Part shown: positions 7,995-16,325 of the stretch, piece by piece
Position numbering within the stretch: the first letter of the stretch is position 1
Layout: every line of letters starts with the position of its first letter
NCBI GenBank assembly: GCA_003506895.1
Contig: DNXO01000034.1
Coordinates: 106,535-160,859, forward strand
DNA: 54,325 bases
Direction: 5' to 3'
Origin: Acetobacteraceae bacterium
Lineage (GTDB): Bacteria > Pseudomonadota > Alphaproteobacteria > Acetobacterales > Acetobacteraceae
Notes under the pieces: model-generated
Databases searched by the model: none
The model's input: the letters and a program-made list of their open reading frames with translations, nothing else
What the model was told of the DNA's origin: nothing
Position numbers and translations under genes: made by a program

Positions 7995-8444
7995 TCAGCA
8001 ATGAGTCGCTGAAATTGTAACCGCGAGTTGTGGCGCGGCACCCGTGCCGCAGAAGGAATATCGTGGCGGCGTCAGGTTGTTCACCACGTAATAGGTGTAC
8101 GAGTTCGCGCCGTAGGTATAGGTGATCAGCCCAGGCGCTTGCGCTCCGTTCGGGGCGCTGATCGCGAACTGACCGGTGGGATGGGCTGGCGTGTCCGACG
8201 GGTCGGTTGGACTGGTCGGCCCCAACTTATAATCCAGGACGTTTCCCGACGCCGTGGACGAATTATGCAACTCGTTCCATTGCGCGTTGGGGAAAGTGCC
8301 GACGCAGGCATATTTCGTCACCACCAACGTTTTGATCTGGCCCGGTGTCATTCCCGCGGTCGTCGCGTTGGTGCAGACTTGAGCTATCGCCGGAACAACG
8401 GCGACAGCCGATATGGCAACGGCCAACCCCAAAATCCGCTTCAC
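7995..8444 (-). CDS. Small secreted protein, 149 aa
   Basis: The start is GTG 8444, chosen because AAAAGGAG lies the right distance upstream and it begins a clean signal peptide (KRILGLAVAISAVAVVPAIA, cleavage near residue 21-22). The mature part has four Cys (C24, C47 and two near the C-terminus in FCG and HC), consistent with two disulfides, and is Thr/Ser/Pro-rich with NGAQAPGLITYTYG and SYTYYVVNN. Upstream in-frame codons are open but lack a better start. It sits between the TPR-sulfotransferase and O-antigen-ligase-like genes on the same strand. No family recognised. Confidence 0.75.
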   Translation of the reverse strand: MKRILGLAVAISAVAVVPAIAQVCTNATTAGMTPGQIKTLVVTKYACVGTFPNAQWNELHNSSTASGNVLDYKLGPTSPTDPSDTPAHPTGQFAISAPNGAQAPGLITYTYGANSYTYYVVNNLTPPRYSFCGTGAAPQLAVTISATHC

Positions 8445-8502
8445 AACACCGTCTCCTTTTCCACCAATGCACTCATTTTGGTGACAAATTGAACTAGCCT
8501 CA

Positions 8503-10350
8503 TCAAGATGGATTTGCAAGCGTTTCATGTTCAGGATCGTTCAGAAGCTCCCGAAGCTCGCCAAGCCACGGTTCATAGCGCCGCCACCGCTCGACCGAGG
8601 TCTGGTAGATCGGTTGGCGAACCTGCCAAAGGCTGGCCGTGCCGACCATCCGCTGGTTTTTGTGCGGGGCGAGACAGGCATCGTTCCAATCCAGGCCGCA
8701 CGTTGCCACCAGGGCGCGCGACAGCGGTTCGGGGTCGGCGACCAGGGCTTCATAGTCCACTTCGATAAACCGATCTGGCGGCAAGACGTCTCGCCAGTGC
8801 GCCATCAGCCTTTGATATTGCCGATAGAAGGCGACAAGGCTGCCGCGGTCGGCGGCAAAATCGTAGGCAATCTGAAAATTGGTCGCATAGTTAGACAGGC
8901 AGGTGTCAATCGGGTTGCGTCGACAATGCACGATCGTGGCGCGGGGAAATAACTGGCGAATGACCCCAAGATGGGCGAAATTGAATGGCATTTTGTCGGT
9001 GACCCGCGCCGCGTCGGGCGAGATCGATCGCAGCACGCTAAGATAGGCGTTGGCCAAGCGGGCGGCGTCGTCCGCATTCGTGTCGGCCCCGAACACCTGG
9101 AGGCCTGAGCGGTTGCGTTCTCGCCAGAAGCTAAGTTCGCCCCCCGCGGCCACGTCCGGATGACAAGACAGGATTTGTTCGACAAGCGTCGTGCCCGATC
9201 GCGGCATACCGACGATCAGGATTGGTGTTGGGTCGCTGGCGCCAAGATCCGGACGACGGTCCAGAAAGCCGGGCGGCGTCGTGGCAATGACATGCGATGT
9301 TTGCCGTGCGAGCAATTCCTGATCCATTCGGCGCTGGACGCCGCGCAACTGGTTCGCTTCATCCAGATGGCGGATCGCAGCGGCGTAGTCACCCAAGTCG
9401 TCATACGCTTTACCAAGTGCGAAATGGACCGATCGGCGCTGCGGCGGCGTCAGGTCGCTCCGTTGCAGGCTTGCCTCCATGCGGGCGACATAGTCGCCAT
9501 GACCGGCGGTAAATTTCGTTGATGTCGCAAACTGATACCAAGCGGCGACCATGCCCGGATCGAGTGCAATGCCTCGTTCGAAATGTGCGGCGGCGTCCTG
9601 GGACTGGCCGGCTTCGGCAAGAATCTGGCCGAGCGCGACATGGGCTTCGCCGTTTGCTGGATGGTCGGCGATGACGGCGCGTAACAAGTCCTTGGCTTTC
9701 GCGCTGCGGCCTCCGATCACCTCGGCGTGGGCTTCGTATATGCCGGCGCGGGGCGATCCAGCCTCCGCCGCGACCACGGCAGCGGTCCGGAAGGACGCTT
9801 CAGCGCGTGCTGTGCGCCCGGTCGCGATATGGATTTTCCCCAGACACGCATGGATATGATGCTGCGTGGGATCGAGCCTGACCACCGCCTCGTAGGAGGC
9901 TTGAGCATCAGACTCGCGAGCAAGGTGTTCAAAGGTCGTGGCAAGATGGAGATGGGCGCTGGTCAGGTTCGGGTCGAGCCGGATGGCCCGCCCTAGCGCC
10001 TGTATCGCTTCATCCAACCGGCCAGCCCTGATGAGTGCGAGTCCCAGATCGTGATGAACGGACGCCACTGTCGGGTCGAGTTCCGTGGCCTGCTGAAGCC
10101 GGTTGATCGCTGGGGCCAGGCGCCCTTCAAGGGCGAGACGCACACCCAGCGCGGCTTGCTGACGCGCCATCCGAACGCGCGCGCTCGTGGGCTTAGCCGC
10201 GGAAGGCGCGACGGATACCGGAATCGGCGGAAGCGCAGCCTGTTGCGCCCGGTATAATTCCACCATGCGGCCAGCCTCGGTCAGTGGGCCTGACGATAAC
10301 GGCGCTTGCGCGACGATGGTTTTAACGATTTTCGGGCCGCTGCCAGACAT
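8503..10350 (-). CDS. TPR-repeat sulfotransferase
   Basis: About 615 residues from ATG 10350 (the start is uncertain, as no clear Shine-Dalgarno sequence is visible; an in-frame TTG lies at 10401). The N-terminal half carries about six TPR units, for example SVHHDLGLALIRAGRLDEAIQALGRA. The C-terminal half is a sulfotransferase domain with the 5'-phosphosulfate loop VGMPRSGTTLVEQIL and the 3'-phosphate motif CRRNPIDTCLSNYA. It should transfer sulfate from PAPS to a glycan or protein. It sits in the envelope block, so sulfation of an exopolysaccharide is plausible. No PAPS synthesis genes are in the window. Confidence 0.9.
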   Translation of the reverse strand: MSGSGPKIVKTIVAQAPLSSGPLTEAGRMVELYRAQQAALPPIPVSVAPSAAKPTSARVRMARQQAALGVRLALEGRLAPAINRLQQATELDPTVASVHHDLGLALIRAGRLDEAIQALGRAIRLDPNLTSAHLHLATTFEHLARESDAQASYEAVVRLDPTQHHIHACLGKIHIATGRTARAEASFRTAAVVAAEAGSPRAGIYEAHAEVIGGRSAKAKDLLRAVIADHPANGEAHVALGQILAEAGQSQDAAAHFERGIALDPGMVAAWYQFATSTKFTAGHGDYVARMEASLQRSDLTPPQRRSVHFALGKAYDDLGDYAAAIRHLDEANQLRGVQRRMDQELLARQTSHVIATTPPGFLDRRPDLGASDPTPILIVGMPRSGTTLVEQILSCHPDVAAGGELSFWRERNRSGLQVFGADTNADDAARLANAYLSVLRSISPDAARVTDKMPFNFAHLGVIRQLFPRATIVHCRRNPIDTCLSNYATNFQIAYDFAADRGSLVAFYRQYQRLMAHWRDVLPPDRFIEVDYEALVADPEPLSRALVATCGLDWNDACLAPHKNQRMVGTASLWQVRQPIYQTSVERWRRYEPWLGELRELLNDPEHETLANPS

Positions 10351-10709
10351 CAGGAGAACGCTCGATCGGTTTGTTACGGGCCGCGTCTGTACTATCCGCA
10401 AACCGTTGCCACATGCAATCGCCGGGTGTCGAAATGACAGTGCAATCAGGCGAAGGTTCGGAAGTAGGACCTGTCATCCGTGTCATGGCCGAGCGTGACG
10501 CGGCGACCCGTCTGCCACATTGCCCGATTGCCAGGGCAAAACAGCCGATTGTTCCGCGAAAATTGACCTGAGGCAAATTTATTTCGATTTCGTGTCGGGA
10601 TTCTTTACACCGATTTCCGGCGCAATGGGCCGCGATATAAGGCTTTGTTGCCGGATCGCTTGCACATCGCGAGAATGATCGCCGATCCGATGGATAACGG
10701 AGTGGGTTT

Positions 10710-10731
10710 CGGTTACGGCCGCGGCCAACCG
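10710..10731. promoter_or_regulatory. Candidate enhancer (activator) site
   Basis: An outer inverted repeat CGGTT/AACCG flanks the palindromic core GGCCGCGGCC (inner arms are offset by one base). It lies about 90 bp upstream of the -24 element, where sigma-54 activators normally bind. PrsR is the obvious candidate protein; this is inferred from context only. Confidence 0.35.
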
Positions 10732-10819
10732 TCGGAATATTTTACACTTCGCGGGAGCGGGCCCACCGGCATGTCGCCATAGATGCCATATACCCTTGAT
10801 TCACAAAGAAGAATGAAAC

Positions 10820-10835
10820 TGGCCCGGTTATTGCT
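10820..10835 (+). promoter_or_regulatory. Sigma-54 (RpoN) promoter for the PEP-CTERM gene
   Basis: TGGCCCGgttaTTGCT matches the RpoN consensus TGGCACG-N4-TTGCW at every fixed position but one. The invariant GG (10821-10822) and GC (10833-10834) are separated by exactly 10 nt. Predicted transcription start is near 10846, giving a leader of about 70 nt before ATG 10915. Confidence 0.75.
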
Positions 10836-10914
10836 ACTCTAAATCCGGAATGCCGAACCCATCGGCCAACGTCGAACAGCACCCGCTGACCGCATTTCGA
10901 GGACAGGAAGCACG

Positions 10915-11604
10915 ATGAGTCTGAAAACCATATTCCTTGCTGGCGTTTCAGCCGCCGCGCTCGCGACCGTTTCTGTCCCGTCCGTTGCGAACGCAACGAC
11001 TATCAGTGCCAACACTTGGTATACCGTGGGCTTCGGAACGTCCGATGGAATCAATGCGGCGGCCGGGGAATCCTTGGGGGCGATCGCGCCGCTGTCATTT
11101 GGAACCGGGATCGCCGGCCCGATCCTGCCCTCAGGCACTGCCGACGCCAGCGCGCTGACGGCAACCAGTTGGGTCATCACCGCCCCGAACGGAGGCTACA
11201 TCACCATTACCGACGGGGAGTCGTCTGGTGATCAGTTCCAGTTGACCGATAATGGTTCATTCATGACGTCAACCGGCACCACGCCGCTTGGCGGACAGGT
11301 TGGCCTCTCCTCCGGCCTAACATCCACTCCGACCGTGGGTACCAATACCGCTGCTGAAAACATCGGATCGGCCCTGGGTAATGCTGCTTACAGTTCCGGC
11401 ACCTTCGCCCTCGTGGCAGGTGATAACGTGATCAGCGCGACACTGTATGCTACCACCGAAAACGCATCGGCGGGCGACGCGAACTTCATCGTCCAATTGA
11501 ACGCCGCCCCGACAGATGTCCCGGAACCCGCCTCGCTCGCGCTGATCGGTGTAGGTATTGCCGGCGTTGCGGCCGCACGCCGGCGTCGCGCCGCGAAAGC
11601 CTGA
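10915..11604 (+). CDS. PEP-CTERM sorting domain protein
   Basis: 229 residues with three parts: an N-terminal signal peptide (about 1-27, ending SVANA); a Ser/Thr/Gly-rich, beta-type mature region without Cys; and a C-terminal sorting signal made of DVPEPASLALIG, a short hydrophobic helix and the basic end ARRRRAAKA. Exosortase recognises this tripartite tail, cleaves near PEP and releases or anchors the protein at the cell surface, usually alongside exopolysaccharide. No exosortase is in the window. AGGA precedes the ATG, a sigma-54 promoter lies upstream and a strong terminator follows, so the gene is monocistronic. The biochemical role of the mature part is unknown. Confidence 0.95.
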   Translation: MSLKTIFLAGVSAAALATVSVPSVANATTISANTWYTVGFGTSDGINAAAGESLGAIAPLSFGTGIAGPILPSGTADASALTATSWVITAPNGGYITITDGESSGDQFQLTDNGSFMTSTGTTPLGGQVGLSSGLTSTPTVGTNTAAENIGSALGNAAYSSGTFALVAGDNVISATLYATTENASAGDANFIVQLNAAPTDVPEPASLALIGVGIAGVAAARRRRAAKA

Positions 11605-11624
11605 ACGCAAATCGACTGCATCGA

Positions 11625-11660
11625 GCAAAACGCCGGCCCCTTAGGGAGCCGGCGTTTTGC
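11625..11660. terminator. Strong bidirectional intrinsic terminator
   Basis: A perfect 13-bp inverted repeat GCAAAACGCCGGC (11625-11637) / GCCGGCGTTTTGC (11648-11660), with an A-tract on one side and a T-tract on the other. It follows the PEP-CTERM gene and faces the 3' end of the convergent VanZ gene. Confidence 0.85.
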
Positions 11661-11707
11661 GTTCCGGGCGCAGACCGCGCGTGACCGGACAACCGAATAG
11701 TCGGCGG

Positions 11708-13132
11708 TCAGAATTGTTCAATATCGCCTAAAGCCCGCATCGACGCACGCCCGCCGCTGCCTTTGTCCCAGCGCCGCACCACCGACGGACCTGATCGACC
11801 CGCCAACGCGGCGAACATCTCCCAGATCGCCGGCATCAGCTTGGCGCCCAGCACAGCCGCCACCCCGCCCACGACAACCGCATTGAGATCGCCCTCCAGA
11901 CCCGGGCGGAAATACCGGGCGACCTCGACGCAAAGCGAAAGCAGCGCGGCCGTCACGCCCGCCCGTCCGGCGCCCCCCTCGCCGTAGCGCATCCAGAACA
12001 AAGCCCCGACCGGCATATAAAGCACCACATGGCCGACAATGTTCTTCGCGGCCTCGGCCTTGGTAACGATATAGTAGTCGAACAACGGCAGTAGACCGAG
12101 CGGATAGCCCTGGGCCATCACCTCCTGCCACGAGATCCAGTGTCGCGAGATCACCTGGTTCACCACCAGCACGCCCAACAGGTAGGGCGCCACCAGGAAC
12201 GGCACCGCGCGCCGCAACCAACGGCGAAGCGCGTCGGCATCTTGCCGCACCAGCCAACGCAGTGCCGCCGCCCCAGCTACAATGCCGAGGGTGCGATACA
12301 GGATCGACGGGGCGACCGGGAACGCGCTGAGGACGAGCGACGACACGGCATACAGCCCCGTCGTTACCAGCAAACCGATGATCGTGACGGTCGGAAGCCC
12401 ACGACGAACCCGATACACGCCCTGACGGGTAAACGTCAAAAGCATGCCAACCGGGATGAACGCCGCCCCTGCCATGAACACCAGAACCGCTCGGACTTGC
12501 GGCGGCCGCCCGCTACCCGGAATGGCCCAGAGCGTCGAGGGGAACCGCAGTAGCTGCGTTCGGAGGTCGTCGGCGTTCAAGGCGAAATCCAGCGGCATCA
12601 GCGTGAACAGAACCAGCGCTCCGGAATACAGCCACAACGCCAGGACAAACGCCCCAACAAGATCACGCCGAACCATCAGCCGGCCGACCCGCGCTTGCCA
12701 GGTGGCCCAGCCGCAGCATCCAGTCAGCGCCCCCGCCGTCTGGGCCATGATGTAGTTCAGCGTTACCGTCCGCGGCGGAAAGAACAGTTGAAGATATTTG
12801 ATCGCCAGGATCACGGCGACACACACCACCATCGCGGCGACCGCCGCGGGCACACGTAGAAGTGTCCGCCGCGGCCAAAGCGCCCCGGTGGTGATAAATC
12901 CGAAGGGCACCAGCATCATCAGATTACCGATCCAGTCGGCGCGCTGATCCGATCCATGCTCGACATAAGGGGTCGCGAGGAAAGTCCACAGCGCCTCCGC
13001 CGGCGGCCGATAGACGAAGTTCATCCCGGCCGGACCAACGACGGTGCTGGAATACAGCATCACAGCCGCATACAGCAGTGCCAGACCGGCCAGTTGCCAT
13101 CGGCTGGACAGTGCTGGAATACCGCTATTCAT
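11708..13132 (-). CDS. VanZ family integral membrane protein with two VanZ-like domains
   Basis: 474 residues with about 10-12 hydrophobic segments. Two VanZ-type motifs are seen: NLMMLVPFGF (about 70-80) and NIVGHVVLYMPVGALFW (about 365-380), so the protein looks like two VanZ units linked by a central hydrophobic region. VanZ-like proteins are often found with exosortase and exopolysaccharide loci, where their exact function is not settled. It converges on the PEP-CTERM gene, which fits that association. The C-terminal 40 residues are hydrophilic. Confidence 0.85.
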   Translation of the reverse strand: MNSGIPALSSRWQLAGLALLYAAVMLYSSTVVGPAGMNFVYRPPAEALWTFLATPYVEHGSDQRADWIGNLMMLVPFGFITTGALWPRRTLLRVPAAVAAMVVCVAVILAIKYLQLFFPPRTVTLNYIMAQTAGALTGCCGWATWQARVGRLMVRRDLVGAFVLALWLYSGALVLFTLMPLDFALNADDLRTQLLRFPSTLWAIPGSGRPPQVRAVLVFMAGAAFIPVGMLLTFTRQGVYRVRRGLPTVTIIGLLVTTGLYAVSSLVLSAFPVAPSILYRTLGIVAGAAALRWLVRQDADALRRWLRRAVPFLVAPYLLGVLVVNQVISRHWISWQEVMAQGYPLGLLPLFDYYIVTKAEAAKNIVGHVVLYMPVGALFWMRYGEGGAGRAGVTAALLSLCVEVARYFRPGLEGDLNAVVVGGVAAVLGAKLMPAIWEMFAALAGRSGPSVVRRWDKGSGGRASMRALGDIEQF

Positions 13133-13210
13133 CAGGTTTTGCCTCGCGGCACCACATCACGCCGGGGATTGTTCCCTGCCGGCGGAGTCCGGCCGCATTG
13201 TTCCCACCCG

Positions 13211-13804
13211 CTACTTCTTCTTCGCGCTTTCCAGTTCCTTGCGCAGACGCTCGATCTCCGAACGCAGCGCCTCGATCTCCGACCCGTGGACATCGGACGG
13301 GTTGGTGGGTTCCGCGCCGCGATAGAAGGGCGTGAACATGCTGAAGGCGCGTTCCATCATCGCCATATTCTGGCGTCCCACTTCCTCGATATTTCCAAAC
13401 GGAAACAGCGAGCCCATGGTCTTTTGCATCGCCGTCCGCATCTGATCCTGCTGCTGAGCGAACGATGTCATGGCATGTTCTAGATACTTCGGCACCAAGC
13501 CTTGCATTTGGCCACCGTACATACCAATCAACTGGCGCAAGAAATTGGTGGGAAGCAGGTTCTGGCCCTTGCCCTCTTCCTCGACGATGATCTGCGTCAA
13601 CACGCCGCGCGTGATGTCGTCGCCGGTTTTGGCATCATAGACAACGAAATCACGACCGATCCGGACCATCTCGGCCAGATTGTCCAGCGTGATGTAGCTG
13701 GAGCTCTCGGTGTTATAAAGTCGCCGGTTGGCATACTTCTTGACCACGACCGGAGGCTTTTCGCCGGCTTTCACATCCGGCACGGTATCAGCGGGCAGAG
13801 CCAT
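13211..13804 (-). CDS. phaR: PHB synthesis repressor PhaR
   Basis: 197 residues from ATG 13804, chosen because AGGT lies 7 nt upstream (a GTG at 13831 would add nine residues). The N-terminal PHB_acc_N domain is clear: VVKKYANRRLYNTESSSYITLDNLAEMVR and DAKTGDDITRGVLTQII. The PHB_acc region follows (LRQLIGMYGGQMQGLVPKYLE), and the C-terminus is a coiled coil (EIEALRSEIERLRKELESAKKK). PhaR binds both PHB and DNA and represses phasin and its own gene until granules titrate it. A palindrome lies 40 bp upstream of the start. It is divergent from the PHA synthase genes. Confidence 0.95.
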   Translation of the reverse strand: MALPADTVPDVKAGEKPPVVVKKYANRRLYNTESSSYITLDNLAEMVRIGRDFVVYDAKTGDDITRGVLTQIIVEEEGKGQNLLPTNFLRQLIGMYGGQMQGLVPKYLEHAMTSFAQQQDQMRTAMQKTMGSLFPFGNIEEVGRQNMAMMERAFSMFTPFYRGAEPTNPSDVHGSEIEALRSEIERLRKELESAKKK

Positions 13805-13843
13805 GCGTACCTCGTACTTAGACCTCTTCACTACCGTGTATTT

Positions 13844-13853
13844 CGCACTTGCG
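13844..13853. promoter_or_regulatory. Candidate PhaR operator upstream of phaR
   Basis: The perfect palindrome CGCACTTGCG lies 40 bp before the phaR start. The identical 10-mer forms the core of the 18-bp palindrome upstream of phaA (16255-16272). Its GCA-CT-TGC form suits a GCA/TGC half-site binder such as PhaR, which is known to autoregulate in other alphaproteobacteria. Confidence 0.5.
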
Positions 13854-13955
13854 ATAGAGTGAATTCGTTCCCGTAAGCCGTAGGTCGTTCGGATTGACGT
13901 TTCGTCATCTTCCGTGCGCGCCTATGGTCCCGCCGATAAGGAGGATGGATGCCGC

Positions 13956-14432
13956 ATGGCGATGGACGGCAGTTTCGACAGTACCGGACCCGCCTCGGGC
14001 GGATCGGACGAGGCTGGCCAAACCGCTGGCGGTACCCATACGCGTGCGCTGCCCGATCCCCAGAAGTTGGCGCAGGACTGGATCACCCTGTGGCAAAGCG
14101 AGTTGTCAGCGATGGCGGCCGACCCGGAGCTGCGCGAGTCGTGGCAAACCATCATGGGATTATGGGCCGGAACCATGGCCGCGATCGTGCGCGGGCTGCC
14201 GCGCGCGCCGGGTCATGACGGACAGACCAGACACGGACAGACCGGACCGGCCCGGCCCGCTGATGCGCCGCGGCCCGCGCCCGCTGCTGCTGCATCTGAC
14301 GCTCGCGATGCTGAGATCGAACATCTCGCGCGCCACGTCGCCACTCTGGAACGCCGATTGGCAGACCTCGAGCGTGGCGGCAATCCTGAAGTCCCTCCAA
14401 AGCGCGGTGCGGGACGGAAGCCACGAAAATGA
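13956..14432 (+). CDS. PhaE-like accessory protein of the PHA synthase, overlapping gene
   Basis: 158 residues from ATG 13956, with AAGGAGG 11 nt upstream. There is a Gly/Ser-rich N-terminus, then a helical segment with conserved-looking Trp residues (DWITLWQSELSAMAADPELRESWQTIMGLWAGTM), a Pro/Ala linker and a coiled-coil end (DAEIEHLARHVATLERRLADLE) with the basic tail GAGRKPRK. This layout resembles the PhaE/PhaR-type small subunits that activate short PHA synthases. The last 218 bp overlap, in another frame, the N-terminal part of the PhaC-like gene. Identity as a synthase subunit is inference from position and layout. Confidence 0.65.
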   Translation: MAMDGSFDSTGPASGGSDEAGQTAGGTHTRALPDPQKLAQDWITLWQSELSAMAADPELRESWQTIMGLWAGTMAAIVRGLPRAPGHDGQTRHGQTGPARPADAPRPAPAAAASDARDAEIEHLARHVATLERRLADLERGGNPEVPPKRGAGRKPRK

Positions 14433-15459
14433 ATTCTCGGCCGCGGTGGTGGAAGAAACACTGCGGCAGGATGCGGCGCTGATCGAGGGCATTGCCGCGT
14501 ATCGCCGGCATCCCTGGCGCCGCACACTGGAAGATCCGCCGACGATCTGGACCGAGGGCAGCACCCGGCTGCTGGATTACCGGCCGCAAGGCGGGTTGCC
14601 GGTGCTGTTCGTCCCGAGCCTGATCAACCGGGCCTATGTGCTTGATTTGGCGGAGGGGCACTCGATGCTGCGCTGGCTCGCCTGCCAGGGCGTGCGTCCG
14701 CTGCTGCTGGACTGGGGCTGGCCGGGGGATACCGAACGCCGGTTCAGCATGACCGATTACGTCGCTGGCCGGATGGAACGGGCCATGAGCGCCGCCATCC
14801 GCTATTCGGGAACCGCGCCGGTGCTGGCCGGCTACTGCATGGGGGGCACCCTGGCCGTTGCGGCGGCGCAGCGCCGTCCGGACCTGATCGGCGGGTTGGC
14901 GTTGCTGGCAGCGCCGTGGGACTTCCATGCGCCGGAAGCCGAACGCGCCCTGCAAGCCGCGCAGACCCTGCCGATGCTGGAACCGGTCCTGGCGTTCGGC
15001 AATGCACTGCCGGTCGATGTGCTGCAGTCGCTGTTCGCCCTGCTCGACCCCTGGGGCGTCGCCGACAAATACCGTGGGTTCGCCCGGCTGACGCAGGACA
15101 GCGAACGGGCCAGGTTGTTCGTGGCGCTGGAAGACTGGCTCAACGACGGCATCCCCCTGGCCGCCGAGGTTGCTCGGACATGCCTTGGTGAGTGGTACGG
15201 GGAAAACGCGACCGCCCGCGGGAACTGGCGCATCGCCGGCCTGCCGGTCGATCCGACAGCCATCAGCGCACCCACCTTCGTTGCCGTCCCCGGCCGAGAC
15301 CGGATCGTCCCACCCGAGTCCGCCCGCCCTCTCGCGGCGCTGATCCCGAACGCCGTTCTCCACCAACCCCACGCCGGCCATATCGGCATGGCCGCCGGTG
15401 CCAGAGCCGAGGCATCGCTTTGGCGTCCACTGCTGACGTGGTTGCAAAGCCTGGGTTGA
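14215..15459 (+). CDS. phaC: PHA synthase-like alpha/beta hydrolase (short PhaC)
   Basis: 414 residues from ATG 14215 (ATG 14263 is also possible). The lipase-like box GYCMGG carries nucleophile Cys208; Asp362 (PGRDRIVPPES) and His389 (PHAGHIG) complete the triad. The spacing Cys-Asp 154 and Asp-His 27 is close to that of known PHA synthases. ACID-to-polymer synthases of this type join hydroxyacyl-CoA into PHB at granules. The chain is shorter than class I enzymes (about 590) and nearer class III/IV enzymes, which need a partner subunit such as the overlapping upstream gene. DWGWPGDTER matches the usual PhaC region before the active site. Confidence 0.82.
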   Translation: MTDRPDTDRPDRPGPLMRRGPRPLLLHLTLAMLRSNISRATSPLWNADWQTSSVAAILKSLQSAVRDGSHENEFSAAVVEETLRQDAALIEGIAAYRRHPWRRTLEDPPTIWTEGSTRLLDYRPQGGLPVLFVPSLINRAYVLDLAEGHSMLRWLACQGVRPLLLDWGWPGDTERRFSMTDYVAGRMERAMSAAIRYSGTAPVLAGYCMGGTLAVAAAQRRPDLIGGLALLAAPWDFHAPEAERALQAAQTLPMLEPVLAFGNALPVDVLQSLFALLDPWGVADKYRGFARLTQDSERARLFVALEDWLNDGIPLAAEVARTCLGEWYGENATARGNWRIAGLPVDPTAISAPTFVAVPGRDRIVPPESARPLAALIPNAVLHQPHAGHIGMAAGARAEASLWRPLLTWLQSLG

Positions 15460-15507
15460 CCGTTCCCGGCTGACGCGGTTCCCTTCGGCAACACCAGGGA
15501 GGCCCCG

Positions 15508-16221
15508 ATGCCCAGCAAACAACCCGTCGCCATCGTCTTCGACACGTTCGGTTCGGTGGTCGATTGGCGCTCCAGCCTGATCGCCGACCTGACCGCTTAT
15601 GCCACCGGCCGGGGCGTGACCGCCGACTGGACGGCGCTGGTCGATGCCTGGCGCGCCGCTTACCATCCCTCCATGGATCGGGTCCGCAAGGGCGAATTGC
15701 CTTGGACGAAATTGGACGACCTGCATCGCGCCTCGCTGAACACGCTGGTGAGCGATTTCGGCATCAAGGGGCTGTCGGAGGGCGATCTGGTCCACATCAA
15801 CCTAGGTTGGCACCGCCTCCACCCCTGGGCGGATGCCGTTCCCGGCCTGACGCGGCTGAAGTCGAAATTCATCATCGGCCCTCTGTCGAACGGCAATGTC
15901 TCGCTGCTGCTGAACATGGCGAAGTTCGCCGGCATTCCGTGGGACATGATTTTCGGGTCCGATTTGTTCGGCCACTTCAAGCCTGACCCGGAAACGTATC
16001 TGGGGGTGGCGCGCCTGCTGGATTTGCGCCCGGATCAGGTCATGATGGCAGCCGCCCATAACGGCGACCTTGCCGCCGCTCGGGCGTGCGGGTTGCTGAC
16101 GGCGTTCTTCCCTCGCCCGAACGAGTATGGTCCGCACCAGAAGCGGGACTATGCGGCGGACCAGGACTGGGACATCGTGGCGACCGATATTCAGGACATG
16201 GCGTCGAAGCTGGGGGTCTGA
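15508..16221 (+). CDS. HAD-superfamily (S)-2-haloacid dehalogenase type II-like hydrolase
   Basis: 237 residues. HAD motifs: nucleophile Asp12 in IVFDTFGSVVDW; motif II in GPLSNGNVSLLLNMAK; motif III Lys in FGHFKPDPETYLG; and AAHNGDLAAARACG, which is the form of motif IV seen in 2-haloacid dehalogenases. These enzymes hydrolyse 2-haloalkanoates to hydroxyacids, but many family members act on other small substrates. AGGGAGG lies just upstream of ATG. It sits inside the PHB cluster, between the synthase and phaA, without an obvious pathway link. Confidence 0.88.
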   Translation: MPSKQPVAIVFDTFGSVVDWRSSLIADLTAYATGRGVTADWTALVDAWRAAYHPSMDRVRKGELPWTKLDDLHRASLNTLVSDFGIKGLSEGDLVHINLGWHRLHPWADAVPGLTRLKSKFIIGPLSNGNVSLLLNMAKFAGIPWDMIFGSDLFGHFKPDPETYLGVARLLDLRPDQVMMAAAHNGDLAAARACGLLTAFFPRPNEYGPHQKRDYAADQDWDIVATDIQDMASKLGV

Positions 16222-16254
16222 ATTCGTCCACCCCGTCTTGCTTTTCCGACCCAC

Positions 16255-16272
16255 CTTACGCACTTGCGTAAG
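16255..16272. promoter_or_regulatory. 18-bp palindrome upstream of phaA, candidate PhaR operator
   Basis: CTTACGCACTTGCGTAAG is a perfect palindrome 54 bp before the phaA start. Its central 10 bases equal the palindrome upstream of phaR. The shared site suggests one regulator for both, PhaR by context. Confidence 0.55.
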
Positions 16273-16325
16273 CAGCGATAGTCTATCGGAAGTCGCGGGA
16301 TGAACCGCGAAAGGAGAGCAGAAAA

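Larger units (their letters stand above)
10351..10914. other. 564-bp non-coding region upstream of the PEP-CTERM gene
   Basis: No convincing gene is present on either strand; the short open frames here lack starts with ribosome sites. The region holds a sigma-54-type promoter (10820-10835) and, about 90 bp upstream of it, an imperfect palindrome (10710-10731), so it looks like a long enhancer-type control region. Confidence 0.7.

Noticed and set aside
14152..15795. 547-codon minus-strand frame opposite the PhaC-like gene
   Set aside because: Gln/Arg/Gly-rich antisense shadow; the plus strand has an intact Cys-Asp-His triad.
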